From the NCBI GenBank assembly GCA_027488255.1, contig JAIYBZ010000035.1, positions 62,001 through 126,000 of the forward strand: 64,000 bases of DNA, read 5' to 3'. The notes below the pieces were generated by a model, which saw nothing but the letters and a program-made list of their open reading frames with translations, had not been told where the DNA came from and did no database searches. Shown one piece after another: positions 41,491 through 48,778 of the stretch (the stretch's first letter is position 1; each line of letters starts with the position of its first letter). This DNA is from Comamonadaceae bacterium. GTDB lineage: Bacteria; Pseudomonadota; Gammaproteobacteria; Burkholderiales; Burkholderiaceae_C. Both the position numbers and the translations under genes were made by a program.

Positions 41491-41805
41491 ATGACCGATT
41501 CCATCTCCAGTTATGGTCGCCGCCTTCAGACCGAAGCCTCACGTCGTGACGCTTTGGACAAAGCCGCCGCCAAAGCCACCCCTTCTTTGCTCGAAGAGGC
41601 CGCTGGCAAACCCGCACCTGCCAAGGTGGGCGTGGGACATGACCAGCTGCAATTGTCCAATGTGGCCCAAAAGGCCATGGCCGAACCTGATTTTGACCGC
41701 GCCAAGGTCGAGTCCATCAAGCAAGCCATTCAAGATGGCCAGTACCAGATCAACCCCCGCAAAATCGCCGAGAGCTTCTTGGCGGTTGAGCGAATGATCG
41801 AATAA
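41491..41805 (+). CDS. flgM: Anti-sigma28 factor FlgM
   Basis: A 104-residue FlgM. The C-terminal half carries the FliA-binding pattern: DQLQLSNVAQKAMA, FDRAKVESIKQAIQDGQYQI and NPRKIAESFLAVERMI. FlgM holds FliA inactive until the hook is complete and is then secreted. The ribosome site is AAGAGAG-like. A FliA-type promoter upstream forms the usual feedback. flgN follows after 35 bases. Confidence 0.97.
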   Translation: MTDSISSYGRRLQTEASRRDALDKAAAKATPSLLEEAAGKPAPAKVGVGHDQLQLSNVAQKAMAEPDFDRAKVESIKQAIQDGQYQINPRKIAESFLAVERMIE

Positions 41806-41840
41806 CGCGGGCGCCCGTCGCCCCGTCATGCTGTGTTCGA

Positions 41841-42269
41841 ATGAGTGCTGATTCCTCTCTTTTGCAAAATTTCTCTGACCCCACGGGCCGGTTAGCCCCG
41901 CTGTTGAGCCAATGCGGTGAATTGACTCAACTGCTTGATTTGGAGTTTGAAGCGTTGAAAGCGCAAGAACTTGACCGATTCGAGCAAATTCAACCCGCCA
42001 AAACCCAACTCTTGTCCCGCCTCACCGAGGCCTGCCCCTCGGCAGAAGACATCCAGTCCCTGCCCGAATGGGCGCCCCTGCAAGAAGCCTTGATCGCTTG
42101 CCGCGATTTGCACCGCCGCAATGCCGTCTTGATCGAGCGCAAGCTCGATGCCATTCGCAGCGCCTTGCACAGCTTGAGCTCGGCGGGCAATGCCAGTTCG
42201 GTCGAGGTGTATGACCGCTTGGGCCATGTCTCGCGCTTTAACCGCGGCAAGGGCTATCAAGAAGCCTGA
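41841..42269 (+). CDS. flgN: FlgK/FlgL export chaperone FlgN
   Basis: A 142-residue helical protein with FlgN-type heptads (LTQLLDLEFEALKAQELDRF; CRDLHRRNAVLIERKLDAIR) and the conserved C-terminal segment VEVYDRLGHVSRFNRGKGYQ. FlgN delivers FlgK and FlgL to the export gate; here its client FlgK is unusually large. Last plus-strand gene before convergence with the FlhB-tail-like gene. Confidence 0.94.
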   Translation: MSADSSLLQNFSDPTGRLAPLLSQCGELTQLLDLEFEALKAQELDRFEQIQPAKTQLLSRLTEACPSAEDIQSLPEWAPLQEALIACRDLHRRNAVLIERKLDAIRSALHSLSSAGNASSVEVYDRLGHVSRFNRGKGYQEA

Positions 42270-42276
42270 ACGCAAA

Positions 42277-42306
42277 AGGCCTGCAATCAATAGGCCTGAA
42301 ATCAAG
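42277..42306. repeat. 15-base tandem repeat at a convergent junction
   Basis: AGGCCTGCAATCAAT is followed directly by AGGCCTGAAATCAAG. Because AGGCCT is self-complementary, the copies can also pair as a hairpin. It sits between the ends of flgN and the FlhB-tail-like gene and may serve as a terminator for both. Confidence 0.6.
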
Positions 42307-42598
42307 ACACTGGCCCCCCAGCGCCAGTTTTTTCGTCCCCCGGGCGCATGCCCTTGAGCCAATAAACCCACGACAAGACCACGGCCACGGCGGTGTACAG
42401 CTCGGTGGGGATCTCTTCGTCCACTTCCAGTTTGCTGAGCAGTTGCACCAGCTGCGCGTCTTCGGCAATCAAGACCCCGTTCTCGCGGGCCTCTTGCAAG
42501 ATGCGCGCGGCCAACTCGCCATCGCCCTTGGCGGTGACGATGGGGGTCGGGTTTTGGCCATAGGCCAAGGCGACGGCTTGTTTGCGGTAACGGTTCAT
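42302..42598 (-). CDS. FlhB C-terminal-domain-like protein
   Basis: A 98-residue protein matching the cytoplasmic tail of FlhB/YscU after the autocleavage site: AVALAYGQNPTPIVTAKGDG, AARILQEARENGVLIAEDAQ, ELYTAVAVVLSWVYWLKG. It has no membrane helices and no NPxH cleavage motif. Comparable stand-alone tails (YlqH, FlhX) can stand in for the FlhB tail in export switching. It overlaps the FliK-like gene by 4 bases (ATGA), a pairing also known for ylqG-ylqH in Bacillus. ATG 42598 is fixed by that overlap. Last gene of the flgP operon. Confidence 0.92.
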   Translation of the reverse strand: MNRYRKQAVALAYGQNPTPIVTAKGDGELAARILQEARENGVLIAEDAQLVQLLSKLEVDEEIPTELYTAVAVVLSWVYWLKGMRPGDEKTGAGGPVS

Positions 42599-43683
42599 GC
42601 CACCACATCCACCACCATGCCGCGCCCCGAGGGCACCCAGTCGCTGGGCTGGGCCGGACGTTGGCCCTGAAACACCTGAAACGAGCGCATCTGCAAGCCC
42701 GCCTCGGACAACAAGGTGCCCAACTCGGGCGCTTTGGCCTTGGCCTGCGCCACCACTTCTTGTTGCACCGCCCACATGGTCATCTCGACCTGTTCTTTTT
42801 GAAACAGCTGGGTGCGCAACCACACCGGCCCCAAGTCTTGGCTGCTGGCGTGCACATTCACGGTCCAGGGCATGTCTTGTCCGGGCTGGCGAGGCGGGCG
42901 GCGAAACACCAACTCTGCGGGTTCGGCATCGGCAAAGGGCAAGGTCAGGTGCAGCAGCACCTCGTTTTGAGCTTGCGCTTGCACCGCTTGTAGCCGTTGC
43001 GACTCGAGCGAATCCAGCCCCGAGACCAAGCGCGAAATCGGCGTGTCGATGTCCAGCTCGTCCAAACTGCCGTCGGCATCGGCTTGCTTCATGGCCTGTA
43101 TCAAGCGCCGCAGCAATTGTTTGGGGTCATCGGCCGGCGGCGGCAAGCCGCGCGCCAGCCACACTTCGGCCCCCAAGGTCGAGGCCACCGCGCGGGCCAA
43201 CACCTGCGGCGTGACTTGCCCCAAGCTCAGTTGCATGGCCCGCCACTGTTGCGCCAAGTCGGGCCGGTTGAGTTGTTGGGCCAAGGTGTCGAGGGTGCCG
43301 GGCTTGAAGAGTTGCAACAGTTCGCCCTGCGCTGGAGGGCGAAACAACAAGGCCGCCAGCCGGCTGACCACGCTGGTCATGGGCGGCGGTGCCACGCTGG
43401 GTGGCAAGATTTGCAAGGCCCAAGCGCCGCCGGGAGACTGCTGCGCACGCACCGACAGGTTTTGCGCTTCGCGCCATGCGGTGTGGGGCGGCAGCTCGAG
43501 GCTTTGCCCCTTCAGGTGCAAAAACGAGTGCCCGTCGCGCAAACGCACGGCGGCTTCAATGATTTGTCCGTTGCGCAGGTTCAGCTCTGCCGCCGTTGGG
43601 GCGGCCAGGGGCAGCAGCTTGCCTTCCAGGTAAATCGGGTTGGCACGGCCGGCCAGTTGCTGGGCACCGGCCGCTTCGATCAC
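42595..43683 (-). CDS. Second FliK-like protein
   Basis: A 362-residue protein of the flagellar hook-length-control-like family. Its C-terminal part (WTVNVHASSQDLGPVWLRTQ; VEMTMWAVQQEVVAQAKAKA; LLSEAGLQMRSFQVF) has the FliK_C type of fold seen in YlqG-like proteins. The true fliK is at 55655-57130. The N-terminal ~200 residues are Pro/Gln/Leu-rich. It starts at a GTG (43683) that overlaps the upstream stop by 4 bases. Paired with the FlhB-tail-like gene it may form an extra substrate-switch module or tune the main one (inference). Confidence 0.82.
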   Translation of the reverse strand: MIEAAGAQQLAGRANPIYLEGKLLPLAAPTAAELNLRNGQIIEAAVRLRDGHSFLHLKGQSLELPPHTAWREAQNLSVRAQQSPGGAWALQILPPSVAPPPMTSVVSRLAALLFRPPAQGELLQLFKPGTLDTLAQQLNRPDLAQQWRAMQLSLGQVTPQVLARAVASTLGAEVWLARGLPPPADDPKQLLRRLIQAMKQADADGSLDELDIDTPISRLVSGLDSLESQRLQAVQAQAQNEVLLHLTLPFADAEPAELVFRRPPRQPGQDMPWTVNVHASSQDLGPVWLRTQLFQKEQVEMTMWAVQQEVVAQAKAKAPELGTLLSEAGLQMRSFQVFQGQRPAQPSDWVPSGRGMVVDVVA

Positions 43684-44141
43684 GGGAATCGCACCCAGTG
43701 TTCGCGGCTGAGCGGGGGGCTGTTGGGGGTCATCGCATGGCCCTCAGGCAACACCGCTTGCAGCGTGTCGCGCACCACTTGCACATGCGAGGGCAGTTGC
43801 AAAGCAGTGCCCACCTTGAGGCGTTGGTCGGCTTTGGCGGGCAGGCCAGTCGGGTTGAGTTGGCGCACCGCCTTCACCAGCACGCTGGTTTGCAAGGGGC
43901 TGTCTTTGTAGTGGCTGTGGACAATTTTGTTCAGCGTGTCGCCCGCTTTGCTGGTGTAGGCCGAGGCCCCCGCAGCAGATGCGCTGGCAGCCGTATGTGC
44001 GGCGGGTGCCGCAGCTCCCGTCGCATTGGCCGTGGCTGGGCCTGCCGCCCAAGCCGGCACCGCCAAGGTGATGCTGCCCACCGTGGCGCACATCAGCGCC
44101 CCGCCCACGGCCTGTTGAATGAAAGAAGGTTTGAATGTCAT
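43680..44141 (-). CDS. LysM-domain exported protein
   Basis: A 153-residue protein. Signal peptide at about 1-33 (hydrophobic ALMCATVGSITLAVPAWA), an Ala/Thr/Ser spacer, then a LysM/FimV-type domain (TSKAGDTLNKIVHSHYKDSP; VLVKAVRQLNP; LKVGTALQLPS). LysM binds peptidoglycan, so it may anchor the associated ring proteins to the wall. ATG 44141 is fixed by the 4-base overlap with the flgT-like gene. Confidence 0.83.
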   Translation of the reverse strand: MTFKPSFIQQAVGGALMCATVGSITLAVPAWAAGPATANATGAAAPAAHTAASASAAGASAYTSKAGDTLNKIVHSHYKDSPLQTSVLVKAVRQLNPTGLPAKADQRLKVGTALQLPSHVQVVRDTLQAVLPEGHAMTPNSPPLSREHWVRFP

Positions 44142-45421
44142 AAAGTCGACTTCCTGGCGGCGTTGACCCAAGGCCAAGAGGACTCGGGGGAGGGCTGTGC
44201 GGCTAATTTTTCAGCAGCTTGGGTGGCGGCTTGCACGTCGGCCCAAGACCAAGCTTGCCAGCGACCGGGTTCGTTGGCCAGCTCCATCGGAGGCCCCGCA
44301 TCGATGCGCAGTTTGGCACTGTGCGGCAGCACTTCCAGCACCGTGGCGTGCACCAAGTGGGCCAGTGTGTCGGGCTCCATCATTTGGGTCGACAGACGTT
44401 GGGGCTGCAACACCACCCATTCGTCACCCACCTTGATGCCGGCCAACTGGCCGGCCGCCAAGGTGAAGGTTTTGCCATTCAAGGCCGTCACCGCCGGACG
44501 AACCGGCAGGCATTGCAACCATTGTCCGAGGCGCTGCGACCAAATGTTCAGGCGGCTTTGCAGGGCTTGCACACTGGCGGGGCTCCAGGCGGGCTCTGAC
44601 CATTCGGAGGCCACGGTTTGCACGGGCAACCACGATTCGTCTTTGTATTGGTTTTGCGTGCCGTCGTTTTGCAGTAAAGAAAATTCCAAGCGCACAGCCG
44701 AGCCGGGGCCGCGCGGCTGGCTGGCGCGCACCTTGAGTCGCCAGGCGGCGCTGATGCGCGGCGCTTGCAACAAGGCTTGTTCGTAAGGGCTGGCGTAGCG
44801 CTCGCTGGCCACGGCGGGCAACACATGCCATTTGGCGGCGGGGGTGCGGTGCCAATCGCTCTCCAGGGCCATGCGCAAGGTGTGTTGCCAAGAAGCGGGC
44901 AGCTCGGGGGACAACTCGGTCTCAAACTGAATGACGTGCTGCAAGCCTGCAGCCCCGGGCACGCAGGCTTTGTCCAAATCGGCCATCAAACCTTGTTGGC
45001 GGGTCAGGTCTTGGGTGGTCCGGGACGCGTCATTTGCGGTGGCTTGTGCGGCCACTCGGCTGGCCTGCACTTCACCAAACTTCATGCTTTGGCGAAAACG
45101 GCTGCTTTCTTGCAAGCGGCCTTGCGCGTCAATCCATGCGGTGGTGTCCACTTGCACTGCGGCTTGAGCGGCCCGCTCGAGCAAGTTCAAACGCAATTGC
45201 TCCAAGCGCTGCGCGGCGGTGCTGGGGGTTTGCGCCCAGACGGCAGAACTGCCCAAAAATGCCAAGCCGAAAACCCAGGCCACTGCACCCGCCATAGCCC
45301 CAGCCCCAGCCCGAGCCCCAGCCACAGCCCGAGCACGGGTCTCGCACGAGTGGCGGCCCAGCCCACACAAGCGGAGCAAGTTGCCAGTTGGCAAAGGCAT
45401 GGAAGAAAAGGCCCGAAGCAT
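44138..45421 (-). CDS. flgT: FlgT-like flagellar ring protein
   Basis: About 427 residues. A hydrophobic export segment ends near WAQ. The C-terminal ~90 residues match the FlgT C-terminal domain: NGKTFTLAAGQLAGIKVGDE followed by WVVLQPQRLS, then ATVLEVLPHSAKLRIDAG. In Vibrio, FlgT builds the H and T rings that support a fast polar motor. The middle is poorly conserved. The start is uncertain (ATG 45421 chosen; a TTG at 45439 or a later ATG are possible), no good ribosome site is visible. The 5' part holds a hexanucleotide repeat. Directly follows flgP. Confidence 0.8.
   Translation of the reverse strand: MLRAFSSMPLPTGNLLRLCGLGRHSCETRARAVAGARAGAGAMAGAVAWVFGLAFLGSSAVWAQTPSTAAQRLEQLRLNLLERAAQAAVQVDTTAWIDAQGRLQESSRFRQSMKFGEVQASRVAAQATANDASRTTQDLTRQQGLMADLDKACVPGAAGLQHVIQFETELSPELPASWQHTLRMALESDWHRTPAAKWHVLPAVASERYASPYEQALLQAPRISAAWRLKVRASQPRGPGSAVRLEFSLLQNDGTQNQYKDESWLPVQTVASEWSEPAWSPASVQALQSRLNIWSQRLGQWLQCLPVRPAVTALNGKTFTLAAGQLAGIKVGDEWVVLQPQRLSTQMMEPDTLAHLVHATVLEVLPHSAKLRIDAGPPMELANEPGRWQAWSWADVQAATQAAEKLAAQPSPESSWPWVNAARKSTL
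45291..45332. repeat. Hexanucleotide repeat in the flgT-like gene
   Basis: Seven imperfect 6-base units of GCCCCA/GCCCGA/GCCACA type, encoding Ala-Gly/Ala-Arg-like dipeptides on the minus strand just before the export segment. Copy-number change would alter the length of the N-terminus but keep the frame. Confidence 0.7.
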
Positions 45422-45444
45422 GGCGATCAAGGAGATCAAGGAAA

Positions 45445-45927
45445 TCAGCGTGGGCGATTGGCCATCTGGGTGATGTAGGCCTGGCGCAGCTCTTTCACCA
45501 CCGATTTGTCGAGCGACAAAGTGGTCTCGTAGGTGTCTTCGCTGACGGGCGTGATGCTGACCAGTGTGGCGCCATAAATGATGCCCTGCACCTTGGAGCG
45601 GAAGGTGTCGTGGGTCACCATCATGTCGGCCACAGTCGAGTTGGCGTCCAGTTGCAAGCCGTAGACCTGCTCGGTCAAGGCGCGATACGCCTCTAATTTA
45701 GAGGCGCGAATGGCCATCAGGCGCTGTTGCGCGGGGATTTTGTGGTTTTGAACGCTGACCACGGCGTAGCCAGTGGCGGTCAGGTTTTCAATTTTTTCGA
45801 CCAAGGGCGTCACCATCGAGGCGGCGCTCACCGTGTTGGGGGTGTTGGGTTTTTGCAAATCCACGGTGGCGCAACCGGGCAGCACCAGCGAGGCCAAAAG
45901 CCAGCCGCACACTTGTTTGTTGTTCAT
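45445..45927 (-). CDS. flgP: Outer-membrane lipoprotein FlgP
   Basis: A 160-residue LPP20-type lipoprotein. Signal peptide with lipobox LPGC near 16-19; the conserved core is MAIRASKLEAYRALTEQVYG, LDANSTVADMMVTHDTFRSK and VQGIIYGATLVSITPVSEDT, typical of FlgP. In Vibrio and Campylobacter FlgP forms outer-membrane or basal disks around the motor. AAGGAG precedes the ATG. A FliA-type promoter lies 46 bases upstream, so the whole five-gene operon (flgP to the FlhB tail) is a late transcript. Confidence 0.93.
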   Translation of the reverse strand: MNNKQVCGWLLASLVLPGCATVDLQKPNTPNTVSAASMVTPLVEKIENLTATGYAVVSVQNHKIPAQQRLMAIRASKLEAYRALTEQVYGLQLDANSTVADMMVTHDTFRSKVQGIIYGATLVSITPVSEDTYETTLSLDKSVVKELRQAYITQMANRPR

Positions 45928-45947
45928 TGAAAACTCCTTATGTGTCC

Positions 45948-45963
45948 AGCCCCTTAAAGGGCT
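45948..45963. repeat. Palindrome in the flgP leader
   Basis: AGCCCCTTAAAGGGCT, a 16-base near-perfect palindrome at or just after the expected transcription start of flgP. A similar element (GCCCTTTTAAAGGGGC) stands in the flhA leader at 57276-57291. Confidence 0.5.
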
Positions 45964-45972
45964 ACACCCTCA

Positions 45973-45999
45973 GTATCGGCACCAACTTGAGGGGCTTGA
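45973..45999 (-). promoter_or_regulatory. FliA (sigma28) promoter for the flgP operon
   Basis: Minus strand: -35 TCAAGCCC, an 11-base spacer, -10 GCCGATAC, followed by TGAGG as at flgM. The -10 matches the consensus at seven of eight positions. Confidence 0.75.
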
Positions 46000-46024
46000 G
46001 TCGGACCCCCTTAAATTATTAAAT

Positions 46025-46052
46025 TTGACTGTACTATCATTACTGTTGAAAT
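46025..46052 (+). promoter_or_regulatory. Possible sigma70 promoter for the FleQ-type gene
   Basis: TTGACT and TGAAAT are 16 bases apart in an A/T-rich stretch, 76 bases before the ATG at 46129. The -10 is poor, so this is tentative; no sigma54 or FliA site was seen for this gene, as expected for a first-tier regulator. Confidence 0.35.
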
Positions 46053-46128
46053 TTCCATTTAAACCAATTCACTCGGTCTGGCTTTGGTCGGGTGAGTTGA
46101 ACGGCGTCTGACCAGTTTGTAAATCTGC

Positions 46129-47286
46129 ATGTCCGAAAACCCAGGGTCCATTTCCTATCTCGGTGCCAGTCCCGCCGCCCAGTCGGTGCGCGACCTCATT
46201 GCCCGAGTGGCGGGCTCGCCCTCGACGGTCATGATCACCGGGGAAAGTGGCACAGGCAAAGAGGTGGTCGCCCGTTCCTTGCACGATTTGTCGCCCCGCC
46301 GAAACGCCCACTTTGTGCCCGTCAACTGCGCGGCCATTCCCAAAGACCTGCTGGAAAGCGAGTTGTTTGGGCACCGCAAGGGCGCCTTCACTGGCGCGAG
46401 CTCCGACCGGGTGGGGCGCTTTGAGCTGGCCCATGGTGGCACCTTGTTTTTGGACGAAATTGGCGACATGTCGCTGGACATGCAAGTCAAATTGCTGCGC
46501 GTTTTGCAAGAGCGCTCGGTCGACCCGGTGGGCGGCTTGCGGCCCGTGCCGGTGGATGTGCGGGTGGTGGCGGCCACGCACCGTGACCTCGAGTCCGAAA
46601 TTGCCGCCGGCCGTTTTCGCGAAGATTTGTACTACCGGCTGAATGTGCTGCCGGTGCACACCCCGCCCTTGCGCGAGCGGGCCGATGACATTCCAGTCTT
46701 GCTGGGGCACTTTGCCAAGCGCCATGCGCACTCGGGCCACAAGCCGATTCAATTTGCAGATGACTTTTTGCGCCTGATGACCGCTTACCCTTGGCCCGGC
46801 AATGTGCGCGAGTTGGGGAATTTGGTCGATCGCTTCAGCGTTTTGTTTGCCGGTCAGCGGTTGGACTTGACCACCGTGCCGGCATCCCTCATGCCTAAAA
46901 ACATGGCCACCCTGTTGGCCGACATGCTGGCCGAGTTGGGCCTCAGTGGCCCGGTCTCGGTGGGCGCCACGAAACCGCAGCCCGAGCTCAGCAGCCCCGA
47001 AGACCTGTGGTCTCCCCACGAGTACGCCGCCAACCCGGCGGGCAACTCTGCCGTCAGCAATGTGGAAGACATCATCATGCTGGCGCAGGGCCTGCCGGCC
47101 TTGCCTGTGGACGGTTTGTCTTTGAAAGACCATTTGGCCGAAATCGAGAAAGAGTTGATCTTGCAGGCCTTGGAGCGCACTGAGGGCAATGTGTCTCAAA
47201 CCGCCCGATTGCTCAATTTGCAGCGCACGACCTTGATCGAAAAGCTCAACAAATACGAGCTGCGCACACAAACCCAAAGCGCCTGA
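46129..47286 (+). CDS. fleQ: FleQ/FlrA-type sigma54 master activator (no receiver domain)
   Basis: A 385-residue NtrC-family activator that begins directly with the AAA+ domain. Walker A GESGTGKE, sigma54 loop [14 protein letters not shown] and [12 protein letters not shown] are all intact; a C-terminal Fis-type helix ([20 protein letters not shown]) binds DNA. The N-terminal FleQ receiver-like domain is missing, so the protein is about 100 residues shorter than Pseudomonas FleQ. Similarity to FleQ is in the AAA+ and context; if it truly acts like FleQ it would respond to FlhG (gene at 60761) and perhaps c-di-GMP. It stands alone on the plus strand between two minus operons. Confidence 0.88.
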   Translation: MSENPGSISYLGASPAAQSVRDLIARVAGSPSTVMITGESGTGKEVVARSLHDLSPRRNAHFVPVNCAAIPKDLLESELFGHRKGAFTGASSDRVGRFELAHGGTLFLDEIGDMSLDMQVKLLRVLQERSVDPVGGLRPVPVDVRVVAATHRDLESEIAAGRFREDLYYRLNVLPVHTPPLRERADDIPVLLGHFAKRHAHSGHKPIQFADDFLRLMTAYPWPGNVRELGNLVDRFSVLFAGQRLDLTTVPASLMPKNMATLLADMLAELGLSGPVSVGATKPQPELSSPEDLWSPHEYAANPAGNSAVSNVEDIIMLAQGLPALPVDGLSLKDHLAEIEKELILQALERTEGNVSQTARLLNLQRTTLIEKLNKYELRTQTQSA

Positions 47287-47330
47287 GTCGGCCCCCGTGG
47301 GCGGCCGGTGTTGCCGTTCAGGCTTCAGGG

Positions 47331-47363
47331 CTCAGACCTCAGACCTCAGACCTCAGACCTCAG
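47331..47363. repeat. 7-bp tandem repeat (CTCAGAC) x4.7
   Basis: Four exact copies of CTCAGAC followed by CTCAG, in the 80-base gap between the ends of the convergent fleQ-type gene and the coiled-coil gene. A simple-sequence repeat outside coding sequence, likely variable in copy number between strains. Confidence 0.92.
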
Positions 47364-47366
47364 AAA

Positions 47367-48401
47367 TTAGGGCTTGATTGTCGAATTGGCGTTGGCAGCC
47401 GGGTTGGCTGTGGGCGCAGGGCGAGGGTATTGCAAGCTGCGCTCGGCAGTAGCCTTGGCTTGTTGTGCGGCAGCGGCGGCTTTGGTGGCGGCCTGCTCAG
47501 CCTGTTGGCGCTCTTTCTGCTGGCGACCCAAGTTTTCAACTTCTTGACGGATCTTTTGACCCGAGTCGCTCATTTGGTTTTGTATCGACTTGAGCTGTTG
47601 GTCCAGATTGCGCAGCGCGTTGGCTTGGGCTTGCAAACGGCCGTCCATGCTCTGCACCTGTTTCACCAAAGCTTGGCCTTTGGTCTCAAACTGTTTGGCC
47701 GCCTCTTCGGGCATGCTTTGGGTGTTTTTGATCACGTCGTCCAGGCGGCTTTCCAGCTTGCCTTGCGCTTTTTGCGCTTCTTCTTGCTGCTTGACCATGT
47801 TGTTCAGGGCTTCGTTGACCGAGCCCACGGTTTCCATGGTCGCATCCAATTCGGTCACGCGCTTGCCCACGGCGAGCAGCATGGCATCAATTTGCTTCAG
47901 ACGGGTGTACTGGGTGGCCACGGTGGCGCCCAACACGCCGGCGGCCAGCAAGACGATCAGGCCGGCCACGCCGAGAAAAATCATATTGTGTTTGCGGTGG
48001 GCACCTTGCACCACCAACATCTTGTCGGTGGCGGCCTTGATGTCCAGACCGGCGGTGGTGGCCAAGCTGGCCGAACGGGTGGCCAGTTCGGCCGAATCCA
48101 ACACCACCACTTTGATGTCGCGCAATTCTTTCGCCGCCCGAGCGGATTCTTCGGGGTCCACTGAAATCAACACTTGCGGCGCCGCAGCCTCTGCCGCTGC
48201 GGGGGCAGCGGCGGCTGGAGCAGCAGCAACCGGGGCCGCTGCAACGGGGGCCGCAGCCGGCGAAGCCACTGCCGCAGCCGGCGCCGCAGCAGCGGCGTTT
48301 TCGGTGGGGGCGGTTGCTTCAGCAGCGGGTGCAGCGACCGCTGCAGCCTCGCTGGGCTCGGTCACCGCTTCTGGGGCTGCCGGTGTGTTTGCTGATTCCA
48401 T
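47367..48401 (-). CDS. Single-TM coiled-coil envelope protein, unrecognised
   Basis: A 344-residue protein I cannot assign. Residues 1-75 are almost all Ala, Pro, Val and Glu. A small folded segment (PQVLISVDPEESARAAKELR to about 135) precedes a TM helix at about 139-162 (MIFLGVAGLIVLLAAGVLGA), then a coiled coil of about 150 residues (KRVTELDATMETVGSVNEAL; LRNLDQQLKSIQNQMSDSGQ) and a Pro/Asn/Ala tail. With an N-in orientation the coiled coil would be periplasmic. It is the last of three such genes after flhB; 8 bases separate it from the one before. Confidence 0.8.
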   Translation of the reverse strand: MESANTPAAPEAVTEPSEAAAVAAPAAEATAPTENAAAAAPAAAVASPAAAPVAAAPVAAAPAAAAPAAAEAAAPQVLISVDPEESARAAKELRDIKVVVLDSAELATRSASLATTAGLDIKAATDKMLVVQGAHRKHNMIFLGVAGLIVLLAAGVLGATVATQYTRLKQIDAMLLAVGKRVTELDATMETVGSVNEALNNMVKQQEEAQKAQGKLESRLDDVIKNTQSMPEEAAKQFETKGQALVKQVQSMDGRLQAQANALRNLDQQLKSIQNQMSDSGQKIRQEVENLGRQQKERQQAEQAATKAAAAAQQAKATAERSLQYPRPAPTANPAANANSTIKP

Positions 48402-48409
48402 GGGTTCAC

Positions 48410-48778
48410 TCAGGACGAAGGTTTCTTAAGGGCCGCTTCTAGGGCATCCAACTGGTTGCGAACGTTTTGTTGAGAGTCCTGCAACTGGTTCATACGTTCA
48501 GGTATCGACAGCCGGGGCATTTCCTGTACCTCTGGCACAAAATAAATCGGTTCGGCGGGGGCAGGCGGCGCTTCCACAGGCGCTGCCGCGACGGGCGCTG
48601 GGACAGCGGGTGCAGCGGGAGGAGCCTCGGGAGCGGGCGCGGGCAGCACACTGGCGGGGGCTGCGGGCGGAGCCGGTTGGGCCGGTGCGGCACCCGGCAC
48701 CGTGCGCTGGGTGATTTGCACTTTCGTCTCGCTGGCACCCAGCGAATCCGAGGGCGTTTTGGCCTGAGAGTCGTTCAT
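48410..48778 (-). CDS. Pro/Ala-rich small protein, unrecognised
   Basis: A 122-residue protein without signal peptide or TM. About residues 30-78 are Pro/Ala repeats (APAPEAPPAAP type); a short conserved-looking segment IYFVPEVQEMPRLSIPERMN leads to a C-terminal heptad helix (LQDSQQNVRNQLDALEAALK). It overlaps the SPOR gene by 4 bases, so translation is coupled. Probably a linker or adapter between its two neighbours, which share Pro/Ala tracts and coiled coils (inference). Confidence 0.72.
   Translation of the reverse strand: MNDSQAKTPSDSLGASETKVQITQRTVPGAAPAQPAPPAAPASVLPAPAPEAPPAAPAVPAPVAAAPVEAPPAPAEPIYFVPEVQEMPRLSIPERMNQLQDSQQNVRNQLDALEAALKKPSS

Noticed and set aside
47331..47363. CRISPR-like array
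   Set aside because: The 7-bp units are directly adjacent without spacers; it is a simple tandem repeat.
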